From the NCBI GenBank assembly GCA_003856375.1, contig CP034120.1, positions 1,674,001 through 1,738,000 of the forward strand: a stretch of 64,000 bases of DNA. Direction: 5' to 3'. Position numbers and translations under genes: made by a program. Shown piece after piece: positions 9,911 through 18,121 of this stretch. Every line of letters starts with the position of its first letter. Position 1 is the stretch's first letter. Under the pieces are notes generated by a model. The model was not told where the DNA came from. It ran no database searches and worked only from the letters and a program-made list of their open reading frames with translations. This DNA is from Glaciecola amylolytica. GTDB lineage: Bacteria > Bacteroidota > Bacteroidia > Flavobacteriales_D > Crocinitomicaceae.

Positions 9911-12697
9911 CTACTTCAACTTATGCTTTAAGTGCATTCCGGTGTAGTTGTTTTTTACTTCAACCAATTGTTCAGGTGTCCCTGTAAATTCAATGTTTCC
10001 ACCGTTAATTCCGCCTTCCGGACCAATGTCGATAATCCAATCTGCAGCTTTGATTACATCCATGTTATGTTCAATAACAATGATCGAATGCCCGTCATCT
10101 ACCAGACGGTTAAAAGCAATCAGCAGTTTTTCGATATCGTAGAAATGAAGCCCTGTTGTGGGTTCATCAAAAATGAACAATGTTTTATTGCTTTTTTGTG
10201 CCCCTTTGATCAGGAAAGAAGCCAGTTTCACGCGTTGCGCTTCACCACCACTCAAAGAACTGCTGGATTGTCCCATTTGGAGGTAGCCTAAACCAACATC
10301 TTCCAAAGGCTGGATTTTCTGAATGATTTTTTCGTCCAGTTTATCTTTTCCTTCCTTGAAAAAAGCAAGAGCAGAAGAAATATCCATATTCAGAATATCT
10401 GAAATGTTTTTTTCGCGATAATGAACTTCCAGTGCTTCCTGACGGTATCTGCTTCCACCACAAGCTTCGCAGCTTAAGTGCACATCTGCCATGAACTGCA
10501 TGCTGACTGTAACAACTCCTTCACCTTCGCACATTTCACAGCGTCCGCCTTCCACGTTGAAAGAGAAGAATCCGGCTTTGTATCCGTTGTGTTTGGAAGC
10601 ATTTTGTCTGGCAAACAATTCGCGGATATCGTCAAAAGCTTTAACATATGTTACCGGGTTGCTTCGGGAAGATTTCCCGATCGGATTCTGGTCGATCAAT
10701 TCAATTTCAGCAATGCTCGACAAATCACCTTCAATGCGCTTCACATTTCCCTGATGGTCGCCGAATTGACCTAAAAACTTGCGAATTCCCGGATATAAGA
10801 TTTCCTTTACCAATGTAGATTTCCCGGATCCGCTCACGCCTGTTACAGCTACAATGCGGTTGAGAGGAAAGTCTACCGAAACATTTTTCAGGTTGTGCTC
10901 TTTGGCTCCGATAACCGAAATTTTGTTGTTTCCGTTTCTGCGTTTTTTCGGAACGGGAATTTCCCGCACTCCTGTCAGATATTGAGTGGTAAGACTGGTT
11001 TCATTTTTTGTCAATGCATCAAATTTTCCCTGGAAAACCACTTCACCACCGAATTTTCCGGCTGCAGGACCAATATCAATGATTTCATCTGCATGAAGCA
11101 TCATGTCTTCTTCGTGTTCCACAACAATAACCGTGTTTCCGAGATCACGCAATTTTTTCAGAACTCCGATTAAGCGTTCCGTATCTCTGGGATGCAGACC
11201 AATACTCGGTTCATCCAAAATATACATCGACCCCACAAGGCTGCTTCCCAATGAAGTTGCCAGATTGATACGTTGAGATTCTCCACCGGAAAGTGTGTTT
11301 GCTGCACGGTTTAAAGTCAGATATCCCAAACCTACGTCGCATAGAAACGAAAGTCGCTGAGTGATTTCCGGTAGAATCCGCTTGGTGATTTGTGCTTCAA
11401 AAGAAGCGACTTCCAGTTTTTGGAAAAACTCCAGAGCTTTTTCAATCGGCATTAAAACCAATTCTTTAATGGAAATACCACCTACTTTTACGTAGTTTGC
11501 ATCTTCGCGAAGACGGGTTCCGTGGCATTCCGGGCAACTTGTTTTTCCTCTGTAGCGGGAAAGCAAGACGCGGTATTGGATTTTGTATGATTGGCTTTCA
11601 ACGAATTTGAAGAAACCGTTGATTCCTGCAAAATGCTTGTTTCCGTTCCACAACAATTCTACTTGCTCTTCAGTCAATTCTTCAACTGGTCTGTGAATCG
11701 GGAAGTCAAATTGGCGGGCATTCCGAACCAATTCCTGTAGGTATTCGCCCATGACTTCACCTTTCCAGGGAACAACAGCGCCTTCGTAAACACTTAAGCT
11801 CGGATCGGGAATCACCAGATTCGGATCAATTCCGATGATAGAACCGTAACCTTCACAGGTTTTACAAGCTCCGAAAGGATTGTTGAATGTAAACAAATGC
11901 GGTGTCGGCTCAACGAAAACCATGTTGTCCAATTCAAAGCGGGTAGAGAAGGTGCGTTCTTCCATACTTCCCATTTGAATGATGGAACAATCTCCATGAC
12001 CTTCAGTAAATGCCAATTGAATCGAATCGCCCAAACGACCTGAAAAATCAGTGTCCAGTTCCTGAGTTACAACGCGATCTACCACAATTTGAATAGAGTC
12101 TGAGATCTTCAGCTTCTTTGGATCAAGATCTTCCAGTTGCTTTAGTTCGTGATTGTGCAAGATGCGCACATATCCTTGTTCTTTCAGCAATTTCAGGGAT
12201 TTTTCAATCCCGTATTTTTCCAGTGAAGGAAAGGGTGCGATAATCAGGAGTCTCAGATCGTGTTCAAGCCCTGCAATATAATTAATGACATCTGTCACGG
12301 AATCTTTCTTCACTTCGTTTCCCGAAACAGGAGAGAAGGTGCGTCCGATGCGTGCAAACAGAATTTTGAGATAATCGTAGATTTCGGTTGTTGTACCGAC
12401 AGTTGACCGCGGGTTGTTGGTAATGACTTTTTGCTGAATTGCAATTGCCGGAGCAATTCCTTTGATGAAATCGGTTTCCGGCTTGTCTAATTTTCCCAAA
12501 AACTGTCGGGCGTAAGAAGATAAACTTTCAATATAGCGTCTCTGTCCTTCGGCATAAAGTGTATCAAAAGCCAAAGAAGATTTTCCCGAACCTGATAATC
12601 CGGTAATCACGGTTAGTTTCCCGTGTTCTATTTTAACCTCTAAATTCTTTAAGTTGTTGACGCGTGCGCCTTTGATGTGAATATATCTCTCTGACAT
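9911..12697 (-). CDS. uvrA: Excinuclease ABC subunit A
   Basis: UvrA is the damage-sensing ATPase of nucleotide excision repair and loads UvrB on DNA. The 928-residue product is full length for the family. It has two ABC halves: Walker A GLSGSGKSS near residue 34 with signature LSGGESQR near 469, and Walker A GVSGSGKST near 620 with signature LSGGEAQR near 814. Zinc-binding cysteine pairs are CKTCEGYG (about 280) with CPECHGTRL (about 385), and CEMCEGEG (about 716) with CEACGGSRY (about 742). The start MSERYIHIKGARVNNLKN is canonical. A near-consensus promoter box GAAATTTG (12702-12709, minus strand) sits 4 nt ahead of the ATG. The gene stands alone, divergent from the ECF sigma gene. Confidence 0.98.
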   Translation of the reverse strand: MSERYIHIKGARVNNLKNLEVKIEHGKLTVITGLSGSGKSSLAFDTLYAEGQRRYIESLSSYARQFLGKLDKPETDFIKGIAPAIAIQQKVITNNPRSTVGTTTEIYDYLKILFARIGRTFSPVSGNEVKKDSVTDVINYIAGLEHDLRLLIIAPFPSLEKYGIEKSLKLLKEQGYVRILHNHELKQLEDLDPKKLKISDSIQIVVDRVVTQELDTDFSGRLGDSIQLAFTEGHGDCSIIQMGSMEERTFSTRFELDNMVFVEPTPHLFTFNNPFGACKTCEGYGSIIGIDPNLVIPDPSLSVYEGAVVPWKGEVMGEYLQELVRNARQFDFPIHRPVEELTEEQVELLWNGNKHFAGINGFFKFVESQSYKIQYRVLLSRYRGKTSCPECHGTRLREDANYVKVGGISIKELVLMPIEKALEFFQKLEVASFEAQITKRILPEITQRLSFLCDVGLGYLTLNRAANTLSGGESQRINLATSLGSSLVGSMYILDEPSIGLHPRDTERLIGVLKKLRDLGNTVIVVEHEEDMMLHADEIIDIGPAAGKFGGEVVFQGKFDALTKNETSLTTQYLTGVREIPVPKKRRNGNNKISVIGAKEHNLKNVSVDFPLNRIVAVTGVSGSGKSTLVKEILYPGIRKFLGQFGDHQGNVKRIEGDLSSIAEIELIDQNPIGKSSRSNPVTYVKAFDDIRELFARQNASKHNGYKAGFFSFNVEGGRCEMCEGEGVVTVSMQFMADVHLSCEACGGSRYRQEALEVHYREKNISDILNMDISSALAFFKEGKDKLDEKIIQKIQPLEDVGLGYLQMGQSSSSLSGGEAQRVKLASFLIKGAQKSNKTLFIFDEPTTGLHFYDIEKLLIAFNRLVDDGHSIIVIEHNMDVIKAADWIIDIGPEGGINGGNIEFTGTPEQLVEVKNNYTGMHLKHKLK

Positions 12698-12897
12698 AGT
12701 ACAAATTTCGCAAATAATTGCGAATGCCGAATGTCGAATGCCGAATTAAATTAGGGTAAGTTGGGATGATGTGATTTCTTGGGATTTAATAGCTGGTAAA
12801 TGAGCTGTTATTGTTGAAAGTGAAGCTAAAATTCACCATTAGGCATCCGCAATTCGGAATTATTTAAGTTTTTTTTTGATTTTAAACTGAAATAGTA

Positions 12898-12905
12898 TAT
12901 CTTTC
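12898..12905 (+). promoter_or_regulatory. Possible promoter of the ECF sigma gene
   Basis: TATCTTTC differs by one base from TAnnTTTG and is preceded by TTG at 12876-12878 with a 19-nt spacer. The leader to ATG 12989 would be about 77 nt. The 291-nt interval 12698-12988 otherwise holds only short GAATGCCGAAT-like tandem words near 12721-12747 and a related CCGCAATTCGGAATT at 12847-12861. Confidence 0.4.
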
Positions 12906-12988
12906 CGAAATAATTCATAAGTGCCTATAGAGAAAATTCTACTTTAAACTGTTATTAAACAACTGGTTAAACCTTTAAGAGTAGAGTT

Positions 12989-13588
12989 ATGGCTATGAAA
13001 TTTCTAGACGATCAAGTCCTTATACATCATTATTTAGAAGGTAACGAACAAGCATTCGAAGTGTTACTAATGCGTCATAAGGACAAGATTTACCGATCGA
13101 TCTATCATAAAATTCGCGAGAGAGAAATTGCAGAAGATATTTTTCAGGAAACGTTTGTAAAAATTATTCAAACGTTAAAATTGGGGAATTACAACGAAGA
13201 AGGAAAGTTCTTACCTTGGGCAATGCGAATCGCACAAAATTTAGTGATTGATTATTTTCGTAAACACGGAAGAATGAAATTGATCAGTGAGCGCAATGCA
13301 AAAAGCGAAGACTTCAATATTTTTTCCGTTCTGAAAATGGATGCATTGAACATTGAGCAAAGCATTTCTAAAAGCGAATTGGAGCAGCAATTAATTCAGC
13401 TGATTCAGAATTTGCCTGAAAGTCAGAAAGACATTATTGAGAAACGCATTTTTCAGGATTTGTCTTTCAAGGATATTGCTGAAATGGAAGATATTTCCAT
13501 CAACACCGCACTGGGAAGAATGCGCTATGCATTAATAAATTTAAGGAAGTTGATCGAGAAGCACCAGTTAGTTACTGATCTCGATTAA
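12989..13588 (+). CDS. RNA polymerase sigma factor, ECF family
   Basis: A 199-residue sigma-70 family protein. Region 2 is GNEQAFEVLLMRHKDKIYRSIYHKIREREIAEDIFQETFVKI (about 18-60), with WAMRIAQNLVIDYFRK nearby. Region 4 is LPESQKDIIEKRIFQDLSFKDIAEMEDISINTALGRMRYALINLRK, a normal helix-turn-helix. A lone sigma factor of this type next to uvrA, with no anti-sigma gene beside it, is a familiar arrangement in Flavobacteriia. No FecR or other partner follows; the next gene is convergent and lies behind a terminator. The regulon cannot be inferred. Confidence 0.92.
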   Translation: MAMKFLDDQVLIHHYLEGNEQAFEVLLMRHKDKIYRSIYHKIREREIAEDIFQETFVKIIQTLKLGNYNEEGKFLPWAMRIAQNLVIDYFRKHGRMKLISERNAKSEDFNIFSVLKMDALNIEQSISKSELEQQLIQLIQNLPESQKDIIEKRIFQDLSFKDIAEMEDISINTALGRMRYALINLRKLIEKHQLVTDLD

Positions 13589-13614
13589 TTGTTAGCTACC
13601 ACAAATAAAATAAG

Positions 13615-13648
13615 AAATCCCTCATTGTAAAATGGGGGATTTTTTTGT
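13615..13648 (+). terminator. Terminator of the ECF sigma gene
   Basis: An 11-bp stem AAATCCCTCAT/ATGGGGGATTT (one G-T pair) with a 6-nt loop is followed by seven T. Confidence 0.8.
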
Positions 13649-13657
13649 TCACGCAGT

Positions 13658-14200
13658 TTATTTCCAGACCCAATCTGGATCCGTTTTATATGGAATATTT
13701 AGCTTGAGTGCAAGTTCTTTTAATTCAATTACCAGTCCCGGAGTATTTACAATTTCCTGTCTCGGTATTATTAATGATTGACCACCTTTTAATCCGAGGA
13801 GTATAATTGACGGGATTTCGTTTATTGCTTCCAATTCTTCTAATTGAATTTTGCCTTCGTTTCCATTTTCCTTGACCAAAATTGATTCATCGTTAATTTC
13901 GATAGTAGCCACTCTACCAATTCTGTCTTTTACATTTTCATTAATGAAAAGCTGGTAGTTCCGGATAAACTTTCCTTTTTCCCAAAGCGGATACAAGAAA
14001 AACCAAAGAACCCCTAAAACAAAAAAACTAATAGCAAGCGGATACTTATGAGTGAAGAAGAAGATTACTGCCATGGGAAGATATGCCAGACCCATCGATC
14101 TGTTTCGTCTCCTTTGTTTTTTTATTCGATCTGACTTTGATGCGATAAAAAGCTGATGCGTCAACAAATCATTTTCGTTAATGGCGTATTGTACTTTCAT
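13658..14200 (-). CDS. YcxB-like membrane protein
   Basis: A 180-residue protein. The N-terminus is MKVQYAINENDLLTHQLFIASKSDRIKKQRRRNR. Two adjacent membrane segments follow at about residues 38-50 and 54-72. The cytoplasmic C-terminal part has the pattern ATIEINDESILVKENGNEGKIQLEELEAINEIPSIILL...IIPRQEI typical of YcxB-like C-terminal domains, a PH-like fold. The role of this family is unknown. It converges with the ECF sigma gene. Upstream lies a 463-nt gene-free region carrying copy 1 of an 84-bp dispersed repeat. Confidence 0.75.
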   Translation of the reverse strand: MKVQYAINENDLLTHQLFIASKSDRIKKQRRRNRSMGLAYLPMAVIFFFTHKYPLAISFFVLGVLWFFLYPLWEKGKFIRNYQLFINENVKDRIGRVATIEINDESILVKENGNEGKIQLEELEAINEIPSIILLGLKGGQSLIIPRQEIVNTPGLVIELKELALKLNIPYKTDPDWVWK

Positions 14201-14493
14201 AGCATTGAATTATTTGAAGGATCGGGTTTCATGCGATTTCTAAGTTGATTCGTGTTTTGTAAAATAAATCAGTTTCAAATATAGTTTTTTAGAAGTTCGC
14301 CCTACTGTTTTTTCATCCGTTTCATTTATGTAAAGAGTTGGTTTAAGCCTGAATTTATTCTATGAAGGCTCTTTGAAAATTCAAAAGAGATTGGTGGTAG
14401 TGAATCCATCTTATTTTTTGGGTGAATTAAAAAGAGATGAGTCTTTGTGTTGAATTTGCGATCTTGTTTGTTGATAATCAGTATTTTAATTCG

Positions 14494-14577
14494 TTTTATG
14501 TAATGTTGAACTTGAACCGGGTTCGTAATATTGCGATATTGCAAAATAACGTTTGATCTTTTCAATTCGAACAATTC
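14494..14577 (-). repeat. 84-bp dispersed intergenic repeat, copy 1
   Basis: About 85% identical (71/84) to 59290-59373, with a shared exact core of 28 nt (14520-14547) that contains AATATTGCGATATT, a small inverted repeat. In the minus-strand frame both copies could read as ILQYRNITN, but no start or family supports a gene. It lies in a 463-nt gap (14201-14663) that otherwise holds only the terminator at 14612-14642. Confidence 0.8.
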
Positions 14578-14611
14578 CGAAAATCATAATTGATTCAATC
14601 CGGTAGAAAAT

Positions 14612-14642
14612 CAAAAAGCCCCTGAAACAAATTCAGAGGCTT
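14612..14642 (-). terminator. Terminator of the AhpD-like gene
   Basis: An 11-bp stem AAGCCCCTGAA/TTCAGAGGCTT with one mismatch and a 5-nt loop, followed on the minus strand by a T-run. Confidence 0.75.
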
Positions 14643-14663
14643 CGATGATCGTTATCATTTCTT

Positions 14664-15107
14664 CTATTTCGGAGGTTGATTCAAACCACTGATTGCAATC
14701 CGGTTCCAGGCATTGATCGTTACAATCGCCATAAGAATCTGAGACAGGTAGTTCTCGTTAAAAGCTGCGCGTGCTTCTGCGTAAAGATCAGTCGGAATTC
14801 CTCCCTGATGAATCAAGGTTACAGCTTCTGTCAACGCCAAAATGATTCGCTCTTCCTGAGTGTACAAATCAAAAACCTCTCTCCATGCATTTAGCAGAAA
14901 AATACGCTGAGTGGATTCACCCAGTTTCAATGCATCTTTGGTATGCATATCGATACAGTAAGCACAACCGTTGATTTGAGAAGCGCGGATTTTGATTAAT
15001 TCTTTGTGTGTTTTTGACAGGTCGCTTTTTGCAAGATACCCTTCTAAACCGTACATGGCTTTTGTTGCTTCGGGTTCAGTTTCCAAGATGTTGATTCGTT
15101 TTTCCAT
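14664..15107 (-). CDS. Carboxymuconolactone decarboxylase / AhpD-like protein
   Basis: A 147-residue, all-helical protein. It holds the AhpD-type redox motif CAYCIDMHT (Cys48, Cys51, His54), preceded by KELIKIRASQINGC and followed by ALKLGES and an LALTEAVTLI helix. Proteins with this motif are peroxidase-like or decarboxylase-like; the CxxC with the downstream His favours a thiol peroxidase activity. The gene sits 63 nt downstream of a Crp/Fnr regulator on the same strand. That pairing recurs in Bacteroidota and suggests the regulator controls it. It ends at a good terminator. The true substrate is unknown. Confidence 0.85.
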   Translation of the reverse strand: MEKRINILETEPEATKAMYGLEGYLAKSDLSKTHKELIKIRASQINGCAYCIDMHTKDALKLGESTQRIFLLNAWREVFDLYTQEERIILALTEAVTLIHQGGIPTDLYAEARAAFNENYLSQILMAIVTINAWNRIAISGLNQPPK

Positions 15108-15170
15108 TTGTTTGAATTTCTTTTGTGAAACAAAGATCGGAATGAGAAATTCAAAAAAACTTAAACTGGT

Positions 15171-15746
15171 TTAAGAACGTTTTTTCCTTCTGATTTCACT
15201 CAAATATTCCGGAGTAAAGCCCAGATAAGAGGCAATCAGGTATTGAGGCATTCGCTGGACGAAATAAGGTTGAGCTTCAATAAAATGATAATAGCTGTCT
15301 TCTTTGGAGAAATCATACAGGAACTTCAAGCGCATTTGTACTGCCGCGTAAGCTCGTTGGTAAACAAAACGGAAATAGCGTTCCATAATGGGGAAATCGT
15401 TCAGGAGTTTTTCCTGAGAATGAAAATCAATAGATAAAGCGCTTGTTTTTTCTACAGACTGAATATTAAATGGGGATTCTGTTTGGTGTTCAAACGATTT
15501 GTTGTCCGTCAGCCACCAGGTTTCAATAGCGAATTCTGTGGTGATTTCAACACCTTTTTCATTGATAAAGAACTTACGCAGACAGCCGTTCAGTACGAAA
15601 TAATGCTGTTTACAAATTTGACCTTCCAGCAACAGGTTCTCCTTTTTCGAAACCTGAATAAGCTTAAAATAGGAGAGAATGGATTCAAACTCCTCATCAG
15701 AAAAGGAGATAAATTTTTGAAGATGTTGTTTGAAAATGTCTGACAT
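15171..15746 (-). CDS. Crp/Fnr family transcriptional regulator
   Basis: A 191-residue protein. It has an N-terminal cyclic-nucleotide-binding-type beta barrel (SKKENLLLEGQICKQHYFVLNGCLRKFFINEKGVEITTEFAIETWWL) and a C-terminal winged helix that ends early in ...YLIASYLGFTPEYLSEIRRKK. The cNMP pocket residues of E. coli CRP (RxxSA) are absent, so cAMP binding is unlikely. MSDIFKQHLQKF at 15746 is chosen. The longer reading from 15857 would overlap the metallo-beta-lactamase end and would add a Lys/Arg-rich stretch that looks like an antisense-frame artefact. The downstream AhpD-like gene is a probable target. Confidence 0.85.
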   Translation of the reverse strand: MSDIFKQHLQKFISFSDEEFESILSYFKLIQVSKKENLLLEGQICKQHYFVLNGCLRKFFINEKGVEITTEFAIETWWLTDNKSFEHQTESPFNIQSVEKTSALSIDFHSQEKLLNDFPIMERYFRFVYQRAYAAVQMRLKFLYDFSKEDSYYHFIEAQPYFVQRMPQYLIASYLGFTPEYLSEIRRKKRS

Positions 15747-15801
15747 GGCCGGAAGCGATTCGTAGAGTTTTTTTGAGATAGACCAGAAGTAGACTTCCGG
15801 G

Positions 15802-16563
15802 CTATTTACTCGTTTTTTTCTTGTCTTTCTGCCGCCCTTTGTATTTTTTTCTGGCAAGACTCAAAGTATGTTTTAATGACTTTTTGCCTGTTGCAATTTT
15901 CTGATGTCCCGGAATGACGGTTTTTACCTTCGGATATTTTTTGATCAGTGTTTTTGCTGAAACCCGCCACATACCGATGTTTGCATCCGAAAGATTTCCC
16001 AAATCCGTTGCTTCTGCGGATTTTACGAAACATCCGCCGACCAGCAAACGGTCTGCAGGAAAATAAACTACGATATTGTCTGAGGAATGTCCTGCGCCGG
16101 GATAAAACGTCTCGAAAGTGGTATTTCCGAACTGAAATATCGTATCGCCTTCAAAGGTGAATTGCGCTTCCGGAAAGTGGTGTTCTCGGCACAGATTTTT
16201 AGTCGCATACGTGCTGTAAGTTGCAATTCCTTTCTTTTTGTAATAATCCAATCCGGCAGTTCTGTCTTCATGCCAGTGGGTGGATAATACAAATACAACC
16301 GGTTGGTTGAATTTCAGTTTAACGGAATCCAGAAGCGGCTGAAATTGCGTAGTATCCCAGGGAGTATCAATCATGACAACTCCTTTTGAGGTTGCTTTCA
16401 ACAAGCCGTGAGAAGAAATGCGGTTTCCCTGATAGGTTTGATAAGTCGTGAAAATATAAGAACTATCCGAAATTTTGGTGAAATCCAACTGAGCATTTCC
16501 CCCAAAAGATAAAAGGCAAACAAAAGAAAAAAGAAGTGTTCTCATGAATATAAATTTACTCAT
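15802..16563 (-). CDS. Subclass B1 metallo-beta-lactamase
   Basis: A 253-residue secreted zinc hydrolase. A signal peptide (MSKFIFMRTLLFSFVCLLSFGGNAQ) is followed by the MBL fold. All subclass B1 metal ligands are present: HWHED (His96, His98, Asp100), GAGHSSDN (His159), LLVGGCFVKS (Cys178) and VIPGHQK (His220). The B1 hallmarks DTPWD, ETFYPG and DLGNLSDAN are also there, so it is likely a true carbapenem/penicillin-hydrolysing lactamase and not a generic MBL protein. Subclass B1 enzymes are often chromosomal in flavobacteria. ATG 16563 directly abuts the stop of the upstream membrane-protein gene (translational coupling); ATG 16545 is an alternative. The C-terminus has a Lys/Arg-rich tail of about 25 residues. 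Confidence 0.88.
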   Translation of the reverse strand: MSKFIFMRTLLFSFVCLLSFGGNAQLDFTKISDSSYIFTTYQTYQGNRISSHGLLKATSKGVVMIDTPWDTTQFQPLLDSVKLKFNQPVVFVLSTHWHEDRTAGLDYYKKKGIATYSTYATKNLCREHHFPEAQFTFEGDTIFQFGNTTFETFYPGAGHSSDNIVVYFPADRLLVGGCFVKSAEATDLGNLSDANIGMWRVSAKTLIKKYPKVKTVIPGHQKIATGKKSLKHTLSLARKKYKGRQKDKKKTSK

Positions 16564-17115
16564 TTATCTCATTCTGTTCATCCTTTTTTGTTGGTTTTCT
16601 TGTAGTTTCAGAGCAATGTGATCGACCACTTCACAGGATTCCAGTTCCTGAAGTTTTTTCACTGCTTTGAGTACCAGTTTGTAACTGGAAAACTCATAAA
16701 TAGTGACCCAGTGATCATTTTTGCTCAGATACAACAAATCATAGGTGATTGATTTGGATTGTGCCACAGTATTTCTTCCATAGTACGATGGACTAGACAA
16801 TTGAGCAAAAGTTCTGTAGCTGATACTATCTACCGATAAACGTACGTGGAAGCTGTCAGGATCTTCTATCTGGACCCATTTTCCCCGGGAAGAACCAAAC
16901 AGAGACTGATATTTCCGATACTGCATGGTTTCCGTATTGAATTCCAGACCGGATTCAATCGATCCTAACAAAACACAAGTTGCTGCCAAAAGAATTCCCA
17001 GAGGCCAGAATAAAACGAAACTGACAAGACTTAGAATTGCGCAGAAGATAATCGGGATAAGGTAGTTGAAGGTTTTTCCTTCACTAATTTTAAGAGTAGA
17101 AGCGTGTTCGTTCAT
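16564..17115 (-). CDS. Membrane protein of unknown function
   Basis: A 183-residue protein with a short soluble N-terminus and a hydrophobic pair at about residues 19-52 (LIPIIFCAILSLVSFVLFWPLGILLAATCVLLGS). A soluble, beta-rich C-terminal domain follows (ETMQYRKYQSLFGSSRGKWVQIEDPDSFHVRL...SITYDLLYLSKNDHWVTIYEFSSYKLVLKAVKKL). The layout resembles small bacterial PH-domain membrane proteins, but I do not recognise the family. It shares an operon with the lactamase gene directly after it, with zero-base spacing. No promoter box is clear in the 180 nt upstream. Confidence 0.7.
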   Translation of the reverse strand: MNEHASTLKISEGKTFNYLIPIIFCAILSLVSFVLFWPLGILLAATCVLLGSIESGLEFNTETMQYRKYQSLFGSSRGKWVQIEDPDSFHVRLSVDSISYRTFAQLSSPSYYGRNTVAQSKSITYDLLYLSKNDHWVTIYEFSSYKLVLKAVKKLQELESCEVVDHIALKLQENQQKRMNRMR

Positions 17116-17245
17116 TCAGGTCATTCAGTTTTGAAGCAGGAAAATTACATGGAAGTTCGGAATCAATTTGATAATTAGGTTTTTTTAGGAGTTTTGATGA
17201 TCATAGAGGGCATATGTCATTTGATTGTTAGCCATTTAAAAACAG

Positions 17246-17282
17246 AAAACTCCCCTTCGAATTGAATTCAAAGAGGAGTTTT
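17246..17282 (-). terminator. Terminator after lipoprotein A2
   Basis: The stem AAAACTCC/GGAGTTTT extends inward through TTCGAATT-type pairing, and T-rich DNA follows on the minus strand. It is near-identical to the hairpin at 18560-18596, so it belongs to the duplicated unit. Confidence 0.75.
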
Positions 17283-17294
17283 TAAACCAAAGAA

Positions 17295-17711
17295 TCACTT
17301 CCGTTTCAAGGTCCATTTGCCAGTCAGAACTGAATTAGTCAGAGGATCACCAGCATTATTGCGCCAAATGACTTCAAAATAACCGTCATCCACAATGTAG
17401 GCTCTTCCTTTTCGGGTGTAAGCCCCTTCAAAGTAGATATCTCCATGTTTTCCATTAATGATTATTATTTGCCCCGAACATATCAATTTACCATTTACTT
17501 TAAGGAAGAGATAATCATTAAACACAGTGGTAGATATGGCTGTACTATTATACTGTTTTAATTTTTTTTCAGATACAATCCCTTCATCCTTGTAAACTTC
17601 ACCATTATCAAACAGTAATTGCATTTCGTATTCACGCTTCCCGTTTTCTTTTTTGCAACCTGATATTAGAAAACAAAACATGATAAAGGGTATAATTCCA
17701 AATTTCAACAT
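17295..17711 (-). CDS. Small lipoprotein, paralogue family A (copy A2)
   Basis: A 138-residue product with a lipoprotein signal (IMFCFLISGC; Cys at residue 19) and a KKE start of the mature part. The body EMQLLFDNGEVY...YFEGAYTRKGRAYIVDDGYFEVIWRN...GKWTLKRK matches the protein at 18609-19067 along its length, so the two are paralogues. The shared pattern is beta-rich; no known domain is recognised. It is the last gene of the array, 4 nt after family-B copy B3, and is followed by a terminator. Its signal peptide is nearly the same as that of B3, although the mature proteins belong to different families. Confidence 0.75.
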   Translation of the reverse strand: MLKFGIIPFIMFCFLISGCKKENGKREYEMQLLFDNGEVYKDEGIVSEKKLKQYNSTAISTTVFNDYLFLKVNGKLICSGQIIIINGKHGDIYFEGAYTRKGRAYIVDDGYFEVIWRNNAGDPLTNSVLTGKWTLKRK

Positions 17712-17715
17712 ATTC

Positions 17716-18117
17716 TTATTCTTTTCTTGTTAAAGTAAGACTTCCGGACAGGGTATCCCCCGATTCAAAACGAACTAGCAAATAGTCAGAATTATGGTCC
17801 TCATAAGTAATGACTCCATCTCTATTTACCTGTCCAGCAAAGCGACTATTAATAATGCTCTTAAAGTTTCCAACATTGAAACTTTTAAGCTGTTTATCCA
17901 TTGACAATTCCTGCCTTATCTTAAAGATATACGAGGTAGATTTTACATAAGGTCCTGATAGTTCACCTGTAATCGTGTCATGATTTGCATTATCGTTAAA
18001 GATGTACACAAAATCAAATCTCCCGGGAGTAAGGCCATCTAAAGCCCCTTTTTCTTTTTTGCAACCTGATATTAGAAAACAAAACATGATAAAGGGTATA
18101 ATTCCAATTCTCAACAT
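17716..18117 (-). CDS. Small lipoprotein, paralogue family B (copy B3)
   Basis: A 133-residue lipoprotein (FCFLISGC KKEKGALDG). The mature part RFDFVYIFNDNANHDTITGELSGPYV...FKIRQEL...VGNFKSIINSRFAGQV...YEDHNSDYLLVRFESGDTLSGSLTLTRK is a close copy of the protein at 18122-18529 and a more distant one of 19072-19497. Its leader (GIIPFIMFCFLISGC) is that of family A copy A2, not that of B1/B2, which points to leader exchange by recombination. Unknown function. It lies 4 nt after B2 and 4 nt before A2. Confidence 0.75.
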   Translation of the reverse strand: MLRIGIIPFIMFCFLISGCKKEKGALDGLTPGRFDFVYIFNDNANHDTITGELSGPYVKSTSYIFKIRQELSMDKQLKSFNVGNFKSIINSRFAGQVNRDGVITYEDHNSDYLLVRFESGDTLSGSLTLTRKE

Positions 18118-18121
18118 TATA

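Noticed and set aside
12721-12861. Short GAATGCCGAAT-like tandem words in the uvrA-sigma gap as a CRISPR or satellite
   Set aside because: Only three imperfect 9-bp units and no spacers; too short to be more than simple-sequence drift.
14326-14574. 82-codon minus-strand ORF overlapping repeat copy 1
   Set aside because: It has no signal, no family similarity and an odd composition; the only conserved part is the intergenic repeat, and copy 2 keeps a different flanking frame.
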